Of a stretch of DNA of 64,000 nt, positions 21,829-29,585 are shown in pieces. The DNA lies in assembly GCA_016926235.1 (NCBI GenBank), contig JAFGOZ010000064.1:7415-71414 (forward strand). Direction: 5' to 3'. A model generated the notes under the pieces. That model did no database searches and had not been told where the DNA came from. It saw only the letters and a program-made list of their open reading frames with translations. Both the position numbers and the translations under genes were made by a program. How positions within the stretch are numbered: position 1 is the stretch's first letter; each line of letters opens with the position of its first letter. This stretch comes from Bacteroidales bacterium (GTDB lineage Bacteria; Bacteroidota; Bacteroidia; Bacteroidales; UBA10428).

Positions 21829-22155
21829 ATGAAGAAAAAGGATACTATAAAAACAGGACTGTGCGCATTGCTTAGATTAGGTCTTATATTGGTAGTACCC
21901 GTTGAGATATTCATTTTTGTTTATTTTAAATATATAGTCCGGCCTGTTGGATTTATGGGTGAAGCTTTTTTAGGACTGGCCTGGTTTTTGACAGCTATAT
22001 TTTCTTTTTTTATTTGTTTGTGGCTGGCATCCATTATAAATATTTTTTACTTTTTGAAGTCGAAATATTCTATTAGGCCAAATATTGTTATGTTTTTCAT
22101 AGCTATTACAGCTTTTATCCTTTTTTATCTTTACATAAACAGGTTTAGATTATAA
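21829..22155 (+). CDS. small three-helix membrane protein
   Basis: 108 residues with three hydrophobic segments (about 10-32, 46-72 and 83-105) and a basic N-terminus MKKKDTIKTG. Lies just upstream of the arsR promoter but outside the ArsR operators. No family recognised. Confidence 0.55.
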   Translation: MKKKDTIKTGLCALLRLGLILVVPVEIFIFVYFKYIVRPVGFMGEAFLGLAWFLTAIFSFFICLWLASIINIFYFLKSKYSIRPNIVMFFIAITAFILFYLYINRFRL

Positions 22156-22169
22156 TCCTCATAAAAATG

Positions 22170-22187
22170 TGACGTTTTTTTACGTCA
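22170..22187. promoter_or_regulatory. ArsR operator 1
   Basis: TGACGT-N6-ACGTCA, perfect arms, upstream of the arsR -7 box. Same sequence recurs 29 bp downstream (22199-22216). Confidence 0.7.
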
Positions 22188-22198
22188 TATGAAAAATA

Positions 22199-22216
22199 TG
22201 ACGTATATTTGCGTCA
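22199..22216. promoter_or_regulatory. ArsR operator 2, overlapping the promoter
   Basis: TGACGT-ATATTT-GCGTCA, one mismatch from operator 1; flanks ATA/TAT extend the symmetry. The -7 box 22204-22211 lies inside it, so a bound repressor would block RNA polymerase. The arsR ATG is 16 bases downstream. Confidence 0.75.
22204..22211 (+). promoter_or_regulatory. -7 promoter box of the ars operon
   Basis: TATATTTG, exact TAnnTTTG match, embedded in operator 2 and 20 bases before the arsR ATG at 22232. Confidence 0.65.
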
Positions 22217-22231
22217 TATTTTTAATCCATC

Positions 22232-22564
22232 ATGTCAAAAATTGAACTCTTTGAAAAGGAACTACAGGATACTGCCTTGCTTTTCAAAGCATTGGCTCAT
22301 CCCGCAAGGCTGGCTATTTTAAAATACCTGGCCGAAGCCAAGGTGTGTATTTCAGGGGATATATCCAATGAGTTGCCTCTTAGCAGAACTACTGTAAACC
22401 AGCATTTAAAGGAATTGAAAGAAATTGGATTAATACAGGGGGAGATTGAAGGAGTGAAGGTGAATTATTGCCTGAATCAAACCAGTGTAAAAAATTTGGT
22501 AAAAGTACTAAGTGGTTTTTTTGAAAACTTTGACTGTTGTAAAAAAACGGATTGTTGTAAATAA
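22232..22564 (+). CDS. arsR: ArsR-family arsenic-responsive repressor
   Basis: 110 residues. Winged helix with KALAHPARLAILKYLAEAKV, then VCISGDISNELPLSRTTVNQHLKELKE as recognition helix region and GEIEGVKVNYCLN as wing. Arsenite-binding Cys are likely VC (about residue 38) and the unusual C-terminal tail FDCCKKTDCCK with two Cys pairs; the classic ELCVCDL motif is absent. It is first in an eleven-gene operon, preceded by two TGACGT-N6-ACGTCA operators, so autorepression is expected. Confidence 0.9.
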   Translation: MSKIELFEKELQDTALLFKALAHPARLAILKYLAEAKVCISGDISNELPLSRTTVNQHLKELKEIGLIQGEIEGVKVNYCLNQTSVKNLVKVLSGFFENFDCCKKTDCCK

Positions 22565-22574
22565 ATAAAGAGTC

Positions 22575-22991
22575 ATGCGAATATTAATATTATGTACAGG
22601 CAATAGTTGTAGAAGTCAAATGGCTCATGGCTTTTTACAGTCTTTTGATCCAAATCTGGAAGTATGCTCTGCAGGAACTGACATTGCCGAAAGAGTTAAT
22701 CCCAAAGCTATTGAGGTAATGAAAGAGGTTGGTATAGACATAAGTCACCATACCCCAAAACCTGTTGAGATATATGAAAAGGAGGAGTGGGACTATGTTA
22801 TAACCGTATGCAAAGGGGCAAAGGTAACCTGCCCAACCTTCAGTGGTAAAGTTAAAACCAGGTTGCATATTGGTTTTGAGGATCCTTCAGATGCTGTTGG
22901 CCCGGAGGAATTCATTATGAATGAGTTCCGCAGGGTCAGGGATGAGATCAGGGAGGGCTTTTATAAGTTTTATACAGATAACATCATTTAG
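22575..22991 (+). CDS. arsC: arsenate reductase, low-molecular-weight phosphatase type
   Basis: 138 residues. Reduces arsenate to arsenite with thioredoxin. The P-loop CTGNSCRS (Cys8-X5-Arg) and the redox Cys pair VCKGAKVTC (about 82 and 89-90) are the three catalytic Cys of the Bacillus/S. aureus-type enzyme, and FEDPSDAVG carries the general-acid Asp. Starts 10 bases after arsR. Confidence 0.93.
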   Translation: MRILILCTGNSCRSQMAHGFLQSFDPNLEVCSAGTDIAERVNPKAIEVMKEVGIDISHHTPKPVEIYEKEEWDYVITVCKGAKVTCPTFSGKVKTRLHIGFEDPSDAVGPEEFIMNEFRRVRDEIREGFYKFYTDNII

Positions 22992-22994
22992 CAT

Positions 22995-23363
22995 ATGAAA
23001 GGATTCTATACGATTGGTTTACTGGTGTTATCAAACACCTTTATGACTTTTGCCTGGTACGGCCACCTTAAGTTTAAGGAAATGAAATGGTTCAGTGCCT
23101 TACCACTGGTTTTAATAGTCTTAATAAGCTGGGGCATTGCTCTTTTTGAATACTTTTTCCAGGTGCCGGCCAACAGGATTGGGTTCAAAGAGTATGGTGG
23201 TCCGTTTTCACTTGTGGAACTAAAGGTAATTCAGGAAGTCATCACTTTGATCGTATTCACTCTCTTTACACTGCTGGTATTCAGAACAGAAACCTTTAAA
23301 ATAAATCATCTGATTGGTTTTGTTTTCCTGGTACTGGCTGTATATTTTATTTTTAAAAAATAG
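22995..23363 (+). CDS. DMT-superfamily DUF486 membrane protein
   Basis: 122 residues, four hydrophobic helices. KGFYTIGLLVLSNTFMTFAWYGHLKF, LISWGIALFEYFFQVPANRIG and FSLVELKVIQEVITLIVFTLF match the DUF486 family of small membrane proteins of the drug/metabolite transporter clan. Starts 3 bases after arsC, so it belongs to the ars transcript. DUF486 genes occur in many genomic contexts; an arsenic role is suggested only by position. Confidence 0.8.
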   Translation: MKGFYTIGLLVLSNTFMTFAWYGHLKFKEMKWFSALPLVLIVLISWGIALFEYFFQVPANRIGFKEYGGPFSLVELKVIQEVITLIVFTLFTLLVFRTETFKINHLIGFVFLVLAVYFIFKK

Positions 23364-23438
23364 TTGAATATCATTATGAAGAGCTGACTTTAGCAAGCCA
23401 GATATTATGAACAAAATAAATAGTAACAGATAATATTG

Positions 23439-23458
23439 CCGCTGGCTTTAACCAGCGG
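23439..23458. repeat. intra-operon hairpin 1
   Basis: CCGCTGG-CTTTAA-CCAGCGG, 7-bp GC-rich stem, in the 150-base gap between the DUF486 gene and arsM. No T-tract follows, so it looks like a processing/attenuation structure rather than a terminator. Confidence 0.7.
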
Positions 23459-23480
23459 ATAATAAAACATAAAAAAATAA

Positions 23481-23494
23481 GGGGCTTTAGCCCC
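23481..23494. repeat. intra-operon hairpin 2
   Basis: GGGGC-TTTA-GCCCC, a 5-bp GC stem 22 bases after hairpin 1 and 20 bases before the arsM ATG. Type of small GC stem with TTTA loop that also occurs as dispersed repeats in other genomes. Confidence 0.65.
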
Positions 23495-23513
23495 ATAAAG
23501 CAATAAAAAAATT

Positions 23514-24311
23514 ATGAAAACTTCAGATGAGCTAAAAAATATAGTAAAAGAAACCTATGCTGAAATTGCTACTCAAAAACCATCTTGTGGTTGTGGGTGC
23601 AGTTGCTCCGGGGATACTCAGGATTTTTCAGTATTTGTAGAGAATTACACTAATTTACCCGGATATGTAAGAGAAGCTGATTTAGGCCTGGGGTGTGGAT
23701 TGCCAACGGAATATGCCGGTATAAAGGCTGGAGATGCTGTTCTGGACCTCGGTTCGGGGGCCGGAAATGATTGTTTTGTCGCAAGTGCAATTGTTGGAGA
23801 CACCGGGCATGTTACAGGCCTCGATTTTACTGAGGAGATGGTTCAAAAGGCCAATCTAAACAAAAGATGGAGGGGCACAAACAATATCGATTTTGTGCTT
23901 GGAGATATTGAATCTATGCCCTTTGAAGATAATAGTTTCGATGTAATAATCAGTAATTGTGTTCTAAACCTGGTACCAGACAAAACCGTTGCATTTTCAG
24001 AAATGTACCGTGTATTAAAGTCTGGTGGCCATTTTTGTATTTCTGACATCATATTGAAAGGTGAATTACCTGAAGCTATCCTTGAAGCTGCAAACATGTA
24101 TGCAAGCTGTGTGTCCGGAGCATTGAAGAAAGAGGAGTATCTGACGATAATTGAAGAAGCAGGATTTTCTCATGTTGAAGTAAAAAAAATTGTGCGCAGT
24201 GACCTGCCCGATGAAGTTTTGTTGCAATACCTATCAAAAGATATTGTTGAAGCTTATCGAAAATCCGGTGCAGGTATTTTCAGCATTACCGTGGTGGGAC
24301 ATAAAATCTAG
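23514..24311 (+). CDS. arsM: arsenite S-adenosylmethionine methyltransferase
   Basis: 265 residues. Converts As(III) to methylated species using SAM. N-terminal Cys-rich CGCGCSCSG (about 24-32), SAM site VLDLGSGAGNDCFVA, and the As-binding Cys in IISNCVLNLVPDK and YASCVSGALKKEEY match ArsM. The following GNAT and ACR3 genes start 3 and 463 bases later in the same operon. Alternative: a generic methyltransferase, but the three Cys positions argue for ArsM. Confidence 0.92.
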   Translation: MKTSDELKNIVKETYAEIATQKPSCGCGCSCSGDTQDFSVFVENYTNLPGYVREADLGLGCGLPTEYAGIKAGDAVLDLGSGAGNDCFVASAIVGDTGHVTGLDFTEEMVQKANLNKRWRGTNNIDFVLGDIESMPFEDNSFDVIISNCVLNLVPDKTVAFSEMYRVLKSGGHFCISDIILKGELPEAILEAANMYASCVSGALKKEEYLTIIEEAGFSHVEVKKIVRSDLPDEVLLQYLSKDIVEAYRKSGAGIFSITVVGHKI

Positions 24312-24314
24312 AAT

Positions 24315-24755
24315 ATGAAAAACGCTATCATCTCAGAAGCTTTTGAAACAGATATGGCAAATATTATCACCTTGTTAAACGGGGCTAATTTGCCAACAGC
24401 GGATGTTTTGCCCGGTAATCAAAAATTTTGGGTAATGAGGCAATCTGGTACTATAACAGGTTGTGTTGCACTTGAAGAATATGGCGAATATGGTTTATTT
24501 CGTTCGTTTGCCATTAGGGAAGATTTGAGAAATAAGGGATTGGGAACGATGCTTTACAAAAAATCAATAGAGCATATAAAGTTATCCGGAATAAAGGTTT
24601 TGTACCTTCTAACTACTAAAGCTGATAAATATTTCGGCAGGACCGGATGGGAGACTATTTCCCGGGCTGATGTGCCTGAGCTCATAAAATCCTCTGGCGA
24701 ATTTTCATCTATTTGTCCGCAAAGTGCGGTGTGTATGCGATTAAAGATCGATTAA
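24315..24755 (+). CDS. arsN2: GNAT acetyltransferase, ArsN2 type
   Basis: 146 residues. Acetyl-CoA fold with FRSFAIREDLRNKGLGTMLYKKS (motif A), and VLYLLTTKADKYFGRTGWETISRADVPELI and CPQSAVCMRLKI at the C-terminus, the pattern of the ArsN2 family found in ars operons. The related ArsN1 N-acetylates arsinothricin; the substrate of ArsN2 is not established. Between arsM and acr3 with 3- and 16-base gaps. Confidence 0.8.
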   Translation: MKNAIISEAFETDMANIITLLNGANLPTADVLPGNQKFWVMRQSGTITGCVALEEYGEYGLFRSFAIREDLRNKGLGTMLYKKSIEHIKLSGIKVLYLLTTKADKYFGRTGWETISRADVPELIKSSGEFSSICPQSAVCMRLKID

Positions 24756-24771
24756 AAGAACTTATTAAGAA

Positions 24772-25821
24772 ATGGAAACATCCGCTATACGAAAATTAGC
24801 TTTTTTAGATCGCTACCTGACTCTATGGATATTTCTTGCCATGTTCATCGGGGTTATTTCCGGGTATTTGTTTAAAGGTATATCCGCTTTTTGGGAGTTG
24901 TTAAGTTCGGGTACTACAAACATACCAATTGCCATTGGCCTCATTATTATGATGTACCCGCCTCTAGCCAAAGTCAAGTATGACGAACTTAAGGATGTAT
25001 TTAAAAACTTCAGGATATTGGGTCTTTCGCTTGTGCAAAACTGGATAATTGGGCCGGTACTTATGTTTGGATTAGCATTGCTGTTTTTACAGGATTACCC
25101 GCATTATATGGCAGGCCTCATCCTGATTGGTCTGGCGCGTTGTATTGCCATGGTCATTGTTTGGAACGAACTGGCCAAAGGAGATAATGAATATGCTGCC
25201 GGACTTGTGGCATTTAATTCCATTTTCCAGGTGCTTTTCTTTTCCGCTTATGCCTATTTTTTCCTTACGGTAATACCCAAATGGCTGGGTATTCAATCTT
25301 TTAAAGTTGATATCACCATGTTACAGATTGCAAAAAGTGTGTTCATTTACCTGGGAATACCTTTTATAGCTGGTTTTTTTACTCGTTTCATCCTTATCCG
25401 GGTTAAAGATAAGGAATGGTATCAACAACGGTTTATACCAAAAATAAGTCCGTTAACACTTATTGCACTTCTTTTTACAATCATCGTAATGTTTTCACTC
25501 AAAGGGGAATATATTGTAAAAATTCCATTGGACGTGGTTCGTATTGCCATACCATTGGTAATATATTTTATCGTAATGTTCCTGCTCTCGTTTATTATGG
25601 GAAAGCGCATTGGAGCCGATTATCCCAAAACGGCTACTATTTCATTTACTGCTGCCAGTAATAATTTTGAATTGGCTATAGCATTGGCTGTGGCAGTGTT
25701 TGGTATTAACTCAGGTGAGGCATTTGCGGCTGTCATTGGACCATTGGTTGAGGTACCTGTACTTATATCGCTTGTAAATGTGGCATTATATTTTAAGAGG
25801 AGATTTTTTAATAACAATTAA
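24772..25821 (+). CDS. acr3: ACR3-family arsenite efflux permease
   Basis: 349 residues with ten hydrophobic helices. [41 protein letters not shown] (the conserved Cys and Glu of ACR3), [20 protein letters not shown] and [19 protein letters not shown] are diagnostic of ACR3/ArsB-type carriers, which expel As(OH)3 by proton exchange. Sits in mid operon. Confidence 0.95.
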   Translation: METSAIRKLAFLDRYLTLWIFLAMFIGVISGYLFKGISAFWELLSSGTTNIPIAIGLIIMMYPPLAKVKYDELKDVFKNFRILGLSLVQNWIIGPVLMFGLALLFLQDYPHYMAGLILIGLARCIAMVIVWNELAKGDNEYAAGLVAFNSIFQVLFFSAYAYFFLTVIPKWLGIQSFKVDITMLQIAKSVFIYLGIPFIAGFFTRFILIRVKDKEWYQQRFIPKISPLTLIALLFTIIVMFSLKGEYIVKIPLDVVRIAIPLVIYFIVMFLLSFIMGKRIGADYPKTATISFTAASNNFELAIALAVAVFGINSGEAFAAVIGPLVEVPVLISLVNVALYFKRRFFNNN

Positions 25822-25832
25822 TTTATTGTATT

Positions 25833-26078
25833 ATGGACATAAAAGTTTTAGGAACAGGCTGTAGCCGTTGCAATAGCCTTGAAAAAGTAACCAAACAAGC
25901 TGTAGAAGAACTGGGAATACCTGCTTCTATAGAAAAAATTGAAGATATACAACAGATAATGAGCTATGGTATTTTAAGAACCCCCGGCTTAATCATTGAC
26001 GGGAAAGTAGTAATAACAGGTCAGGTACCTGGTATTGCTGAGATGAAAGAAATGATTAAAAAACACGATTCAAATTAA
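25833..26078 (+). CDS. small thioredoxin-fold protein (possible ArsE counterpart)
   Basis: 81 residues. MDIKVLGTGCSRCNSLEKV has a CxxC (CSRC) on a glutaredoxin-like fold, with cis-Pro RTPGLIIDGKVVITGQVPG, the MTH895/redox-active disulfide protein 2 family. 11 bases after acr3 and 18 before arsF. In known arsEFG clusters a small thiol protein accompanies ArsF and ArsG; calling this one ArsE is inference. Confidence 0.75.
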   Translation: MDIKVLGTGCSRCNSLEKVTKQAVEELGIPASIEKIEDIQQIMSYGILRTPGLIIDGKVVITGQVPGIAEMKEMIKKHDSN

Positions 26079-26096
26079 ACTTAATAAATCACAACC

Positions 26097-26504
26097 ATGA
26101 AAAACATTAACATTTTACTCGTTTCAATATTGCTTGTAACAACAGCATTAACATGTCGTTCCCAATCTAACCAGAATGATGCAACTTCTTCAACTGAGGA
26201 TAAAGTGAAGATGTATTACTTCCATTTTTCCCGTCGTTGTGCAACCTGTGTTGCAGTTGAGGAGGAATCGCAAAAGGCTGTTAATGAATTGTATGGTGAT
26301 AATATATCATTTGCATCATTGAACCTGGAAGAGGAGGATGGTAAAAAAATAGGTGATAAATTAGGAGTTTCCGGCCAGACTTTACTTATTGTTTCGGGAG
26401 ATAAAAAGATAGACATCACCAATGAAGGATTTATGAATGCACGCAGTAATCCGGATAAACTAAAGCAGATTATTAAAGAGAAGATAGATCCTTTGGTAAA
26501 ATAA
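26097..26504 (+). CDS. arsF: ArsF-family exported thioredoxin-like protein
   Basis: 135 residues, with an N-terminal signal/lipoprotein-like segment (LLVTTALTC). KMYYFHFSRRCATCVAVEEES holds the CxxC (CATC) of a periplasmic thioredoxin fold, NEGFMNARSNPDKLKQIIKEKI is the C-terminal helix. Matches the family annotated as nitrophenyl-compound nitroreductase subunit ArsF, partner of the ArsG permease for trivalent aromatic arsenicals. Precise biochemistry not established. Confidence 0.75.
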   Translation: MKNINILLVSILLVTTALTCRSQSNQNDATSSTEDKVKMYYFHFSRRCATCVAVEEESQKAVNELYGDNISFASLNLEEEDGKKIGDKLGVSGQTLLIVSGDKKIDITNEGFMNARSNPDKLKQIIKEKIDPLVK

Positions 26505-26510
26505 AGAAAT

Positions 26511-26960
26511 ATGGAAATATTACATATTTGTCCACAGTGTGGAATACCTGCTATTCATGTTGGTGAAAAGGTTGTATTGTTTTATATAAAAACTGCTGAT
26601 TCACTTCCCACAGGAAAGAAATGGAGTGCTTGTCCGAATTCAGAATGTGAAATAGCTTATTTTACAAAAGGATATGACATTTATCAAAAAGACTTAACAG
26701 TAAAGTTATTTTATAAAAGAGGTGATATCGATGTGCCAATTTGTTATTGTTCAAATCTTAAACGTGGAGAAATTCACGAAGCAGTAAAAGCTGGTTGCTT
26801 AAGCATTGATCAGGTGCAGGAGTATACAGGGAAGGATATTACCGGCTATTGCGAGGAGAAAAATCCATTGGGAAAATGTTGCAGAAATGCATTTCTTTTT
26901 GAAATACGAAAGGCTGTTAGCCAAATAAATAATGATTTATCAAACACTTTGAGCAAATAA
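26511..26960 (+). CDS. CopZ-type 2Fe-2S/zinc-binding protein
   Basis: 149 residues without a signal peptide. N-terminal half: CPQCGIPAIHVG, and CPNSECEIAYF, a zinc ribbon. C-terminal half: YCSNLKRGEIHEAVKAGC and CEEKNPLGKCC, a BFD-like [2Fe-2S] motif. This is the zf_CopZ architecture seen in Archaeoglobus CopZ, but with no HMA metal-chaperone domain. It ends exactly at arsG's start (stop 26960, next ATG 26961), so it is translationally linked to it; it could deliver electrons or As(III) thiolate to ArsG. Role in arsenic handling is inference. Confidence 0.75.
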   Translation: MEILHICPQCGIPAIHVGEKVVLFYIKTADSLPTGKKWSACPNSECEIAYFTKGYDIYQKDLTVKLFYKRGDIDVPICYCSNLKRGEIHEAVKAGCLSIDQVQEYTGKDITGYCEEKNPLGKCCRNAFLFEIRKAVSQINNDLSNTLSK

Positions 26961-27662
26961 ATGGAAGAAATTTTAAACTACCTCTATACAAACACAAGTG
27001 TACCGATACTTTCAGCTTTATTACTTGGATTAATGACAGCTATTAGTCCCTGTCCCCTGGCTACAAATATTACAGCAATCGGATTTTTAAGTAAGGATAT
27101 TGAGAACCGGAACAGGGTTTTTATTAATGGTCTGGTGTATACCCTGGGGAGGGCTTTATCCTATACGGGACTGGCTGTGATCCTGTTTATTGGGGCCGAT
27201 CAGTCTAAAATATCGGGTTATTTTCAGCAATACGGAGAAAAAATTTTAGGACCATTATTAATTGTGATTGGTGTTTTCATGCTTGGAATAATAAAATTTA
27301 ACTTTCCGGGTTTCAACCGATTTTCGGAGAAGGTTGGTAATAAGACAAAGCATAGCTACAGGGATGTGCTGTTACTGGGAGTGGTATTTGCGCTTGCATT
27401 TTGTCCCTACAGCGGGGTGCTTTATTTTGGATGCCTTATCCCCCTGTCCATCAAGAGTGCTTCAGGATTATTTCTGCCTTTTGCCTTCGCCCTAGCCTCA
27501 GCCCTGCCGGTAATCATTATTTCATGGTTGCTGGCCTATTCTGTTTCCGGTGTTGGAAGGTTTTACAATAATCTTAAAATTTTTGAGAAATGGTTCAGGA
27601 GGATAGTTGCAGTGCTATTTATCGGAGTGGGAATTTATTTTACAGTAATTATTTGGTTTTAA
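26961..27662 (+). CDS. arsG: ArsG-type organoarsenical efflux permease (DsbD/CcdA-like)
   Basis: 233 residues, six hydrophobic helices. LMTAISPCPLATNITAIGFLS has the Pro-Cys-Pro loop and FCPYSGVLYFGCLIPLS the second Cys/Pro loop, the CcdA/DsbD-like fold used by ArsG. Same neighbour set as arsEFG. In Shewanella this permease exports trivalent aromatic arsenicals. Distinguished from heme/DsbD transporters by the ArsF and CopZ-like neighbours. Confidence 0.78.
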   Translation: MEEILNYLYTNTSVPILSALLLGLMTAISPCPLATNITAIGFLSKDIENRNRVFINGLVYTLGRALSYTGLAVILFIGADQSKISGYFQQYGEKILGPLLIVIGVFMLGIIKFNFPGFNRFSEKVGNKTKHSYRDVLLLGVVFALAFCPYSGVLYFGCLIPLSIKSASGLFLPFAFALASALPVIIISWLLAYSVSGVGRFYNNLKIFEKWFRRIVAVLFIGVGIYFTVIIWF

Positions 27663-27674
27663 GGATTTAAGATT

Positions 27675-28688
27675 ATGAAGAAGAGATTGGTTTTGACTGG
27701 GATTTTGTTAATAGTATGGGTTGTATTCTATTATTATTTACATCAGATTGCTGATTTTATAGTTTTTAGCTTACTTAGACTGGAAGAGGGAACACATCTG
27801 ACAGAATCTATCCGTTTCTTTATCTATGAGGTTCCTAAGGTCATGCTACTACTAATGCTCATCGTTTTCTTAGTTGGGATAATCAGGTCCTGGTTTTCCC
27901 CGGAGAAAACACGTAAAGCGCTTGAGGGCAAGTCTTTGTTTTTAGGTAATGTAATGGCTGCTTCTCTCGGTATAGTTACTCCCTTTTGTTCGTGTTCGGC
28001 TATTCCTTTGTTTCTTGGATTTGTAGAAGCCGGGATTCCTATTGGAGTTACTTTTTCATTTCTTATAGCAGCACCGATGATAAATGAAGTGGCATTGGTC
28101 CTTTTAGTTGGAATGTTTGGCTGGAAAGTTGCTGCATTTTATGTATTGACAGGACTGGTCATAGCCATAATATCAGGATTTATACTTGAAAAACTTAAGC
28201 TTCAAAAATATGTTGCAGACTGGGTGTTTAAGATGCAAGCTAACAAAATAGATATGGAAGTGCAGAGAATTACTTTTAATGACAGGTTAAATGCAGGATT
28301 CCGTGCCGTAAAGGAAATTGTTGGGAAAATATGGATATTTATACTTATCGGTATTGCCGTTGGTGCAGGGGCGCACGGCTATGTGCCGGACGAGTACCTC
28401 GCAAATGCACTTGGTGATAAAAACTGGTATTCAGTGCCACTGGCTATCATGGTGGGTATTCCATTATATTCTAATGCAGCAGGAATAGTCCCGGTAGTAA
28501 GTGTACTTATGGAAAAAGGAGTTTCGATGGGTACAGCCCTGGCATTTATGATGTCTGTCATTGGCCTTTCCCTTCCTGAGGTTATAATTCTAAAAAAAGT
28601 ATTGAAATGGCAATTGATTGCTGTTTTTATTGGTGTTGTGGCTGTGGGGATTATTATTGTGGGCTATGTTTTTAATTGGGTGATGTGA
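27675..28688 (+). CDS. arsP: ArsP-type permease (PF03773)
   Basis: 337 residues, eight hydrophobic helices. VTPFCSCSAIPLFLGFVEAG (with FCSCS, the As-binding Cys of ArsP), FSFLIAAPMINEVALVLLVGMFG, and GIPLYSNAAGIVPV and MMSVIGLSLPEVIILKKVLK fit ArsP, a trivalent methyl- and aromatic-arsenical exporter. Last gene of the ars operon, 12 bases after arsG; converges on the metallo-beta-lactamase gene 9 bases away. Confidence 0.85.
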   Translation: MKKRLVLTGILLIVWVVFYYYLHQIADFIVFSLLRLEEGTHLTESIRFFIYEVPKVMLLLMLIVFLVGIIRSWFSPEKTRKALEGKSLFLGNVMAASLGIVTPFCSCSAIPLFLGFVEAGIPIGVTFSFLIAAPMINEVALVLLVGMFGWKVAAFYVLTGLVIAIISGFILEKLKLQKYVADWVFKMQANKIDMEVQRITFNDRLNAGFRAVKEIVGKIWIFILIGIAVGAGAHGYVPDEYLANALGDKNWYSVPLAIMVGIPLYSNAAGIVPVVSVLMEKGVSMGTALAFMMSVIGLSLPEVIILKKVLKWQLIAVFIGVVAVGIIIVGYVFNWVM

Positions 28689-28697
28689 AATAGTATC

Positions 28698-29444
28698 TCA
28701 CTTTTTAGTCTTAGCGCACAATTCCATTGTATGCTCAACTAACTCCATTCCACCATGATTTCCATGTCCGGGAATTATAATTTTTGCTTCAGGAAATTTT
28801 GCTTTCACTTTTTGTAGTGTTTCAGGATATGCAGAAAGATCTCCGTCTGCTGTATTTCCAAGATTTCCAGCTCTAATTTCTTTAATCATACAACCGGCAA
28901 ACAGAATCTTTTCTGATGGAACCCAAACTACAATGTTATCCAAAGAATGAGCAGCACCCGGGTAATAGCAGAGAATATCAATAGTACCCAATTTTAAAGA
29001 AAGTGAATCATTAAATCCATGTTGAGGCACAGGCAGTCCTTTATCCTTTGCAAATTGAATGGTCATATTATTAGCATATGAAGGGATGCCGTAACCATGA
29101 ACAATATCCAGTCCTTCCATACAGTCACTATGCCAGTGATTGGGCACAAAACCAATAATTTTGTTTCCAAGACTATCCTGTATATAGTCAATCAGATCAA
29201 CTGTTAATGAATCGCTCATGGGTGTATCAAAGAGATAAGCTTCATTATTTTGAACTAATAGCATGCCATTTGAAGGGAATCTCTTGTATCGGGGTGATGT
29301 AGAATATGAAACATGGATATAAGCATTCTTTGAAAGCTGTATCAGTTCAATATCTTTAGAAATAAAGATGGTACTGGGTAATTCTTGGGAGAAAGAAAAA
29401 ATGGTTTGTACTAAAACAGCTAGTACGAATAAAATTGTTTTCAT
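28698..29444 (-). CDS. class B1 metallo-beta-lactamase, CfiA/CcrA-like
   Basis: 248 residues, secreted (MKTILFVLAVLVQTIFSFSQ). Zinc ligands are complete: H103-W-H105-S-D107-C108 (Zn1 H/H, Zn2 D), H166 in GAAHSLDN, C185 in LFAGCMIK, H227 in IPGHGNHGG. The segment SYANNMTIQFAKDKGLPVPQ and KVKAKFPEAKIIIPGHG are very close to recalled CcrA of Bacteroides fragilis, including the Cys after Asp in HxHxDC. It should hydrolyse carbapenems and other beta-lactams. Transcribed convergently with the ars operon; no IS element or promoter insertion upstream. Confidence 0.9.
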   Translation of the reverse strand: MKTILFVLAVLVQTIFSFSQELPSTIFISKDIELIQLSKNAYIHVSYSTSPRYKRFPSNGMLLVQNNEAYLFDTPMSDSLTVDLIDYIQDSLGNKIIGFVPNHWHSDCMEGLDIVHGYGIPSYANNMTIQFAKDKGLPVPQHGFNDSLSLKLGTIDILCYYPGAAHSLDNIVVWVPSEKILFAGCMIKEIRAGNLGNTADGDLSAYPETLQKVKAKFPEAKIIIPGHGNHGGMELVEHTMELCAKTKK

Positions 29445-29585
29445 GTTCAGTCATTTTATTATGCTGAAATTTATGTTGTTTTTTATGAATATTTTAATTT
29501 TTAATAAAAAATTATTTATAGTGAGTTACAATGGATTATTTTATTATCTACATTTAACGCTATCAAACCAAAATACCAATAGAAC

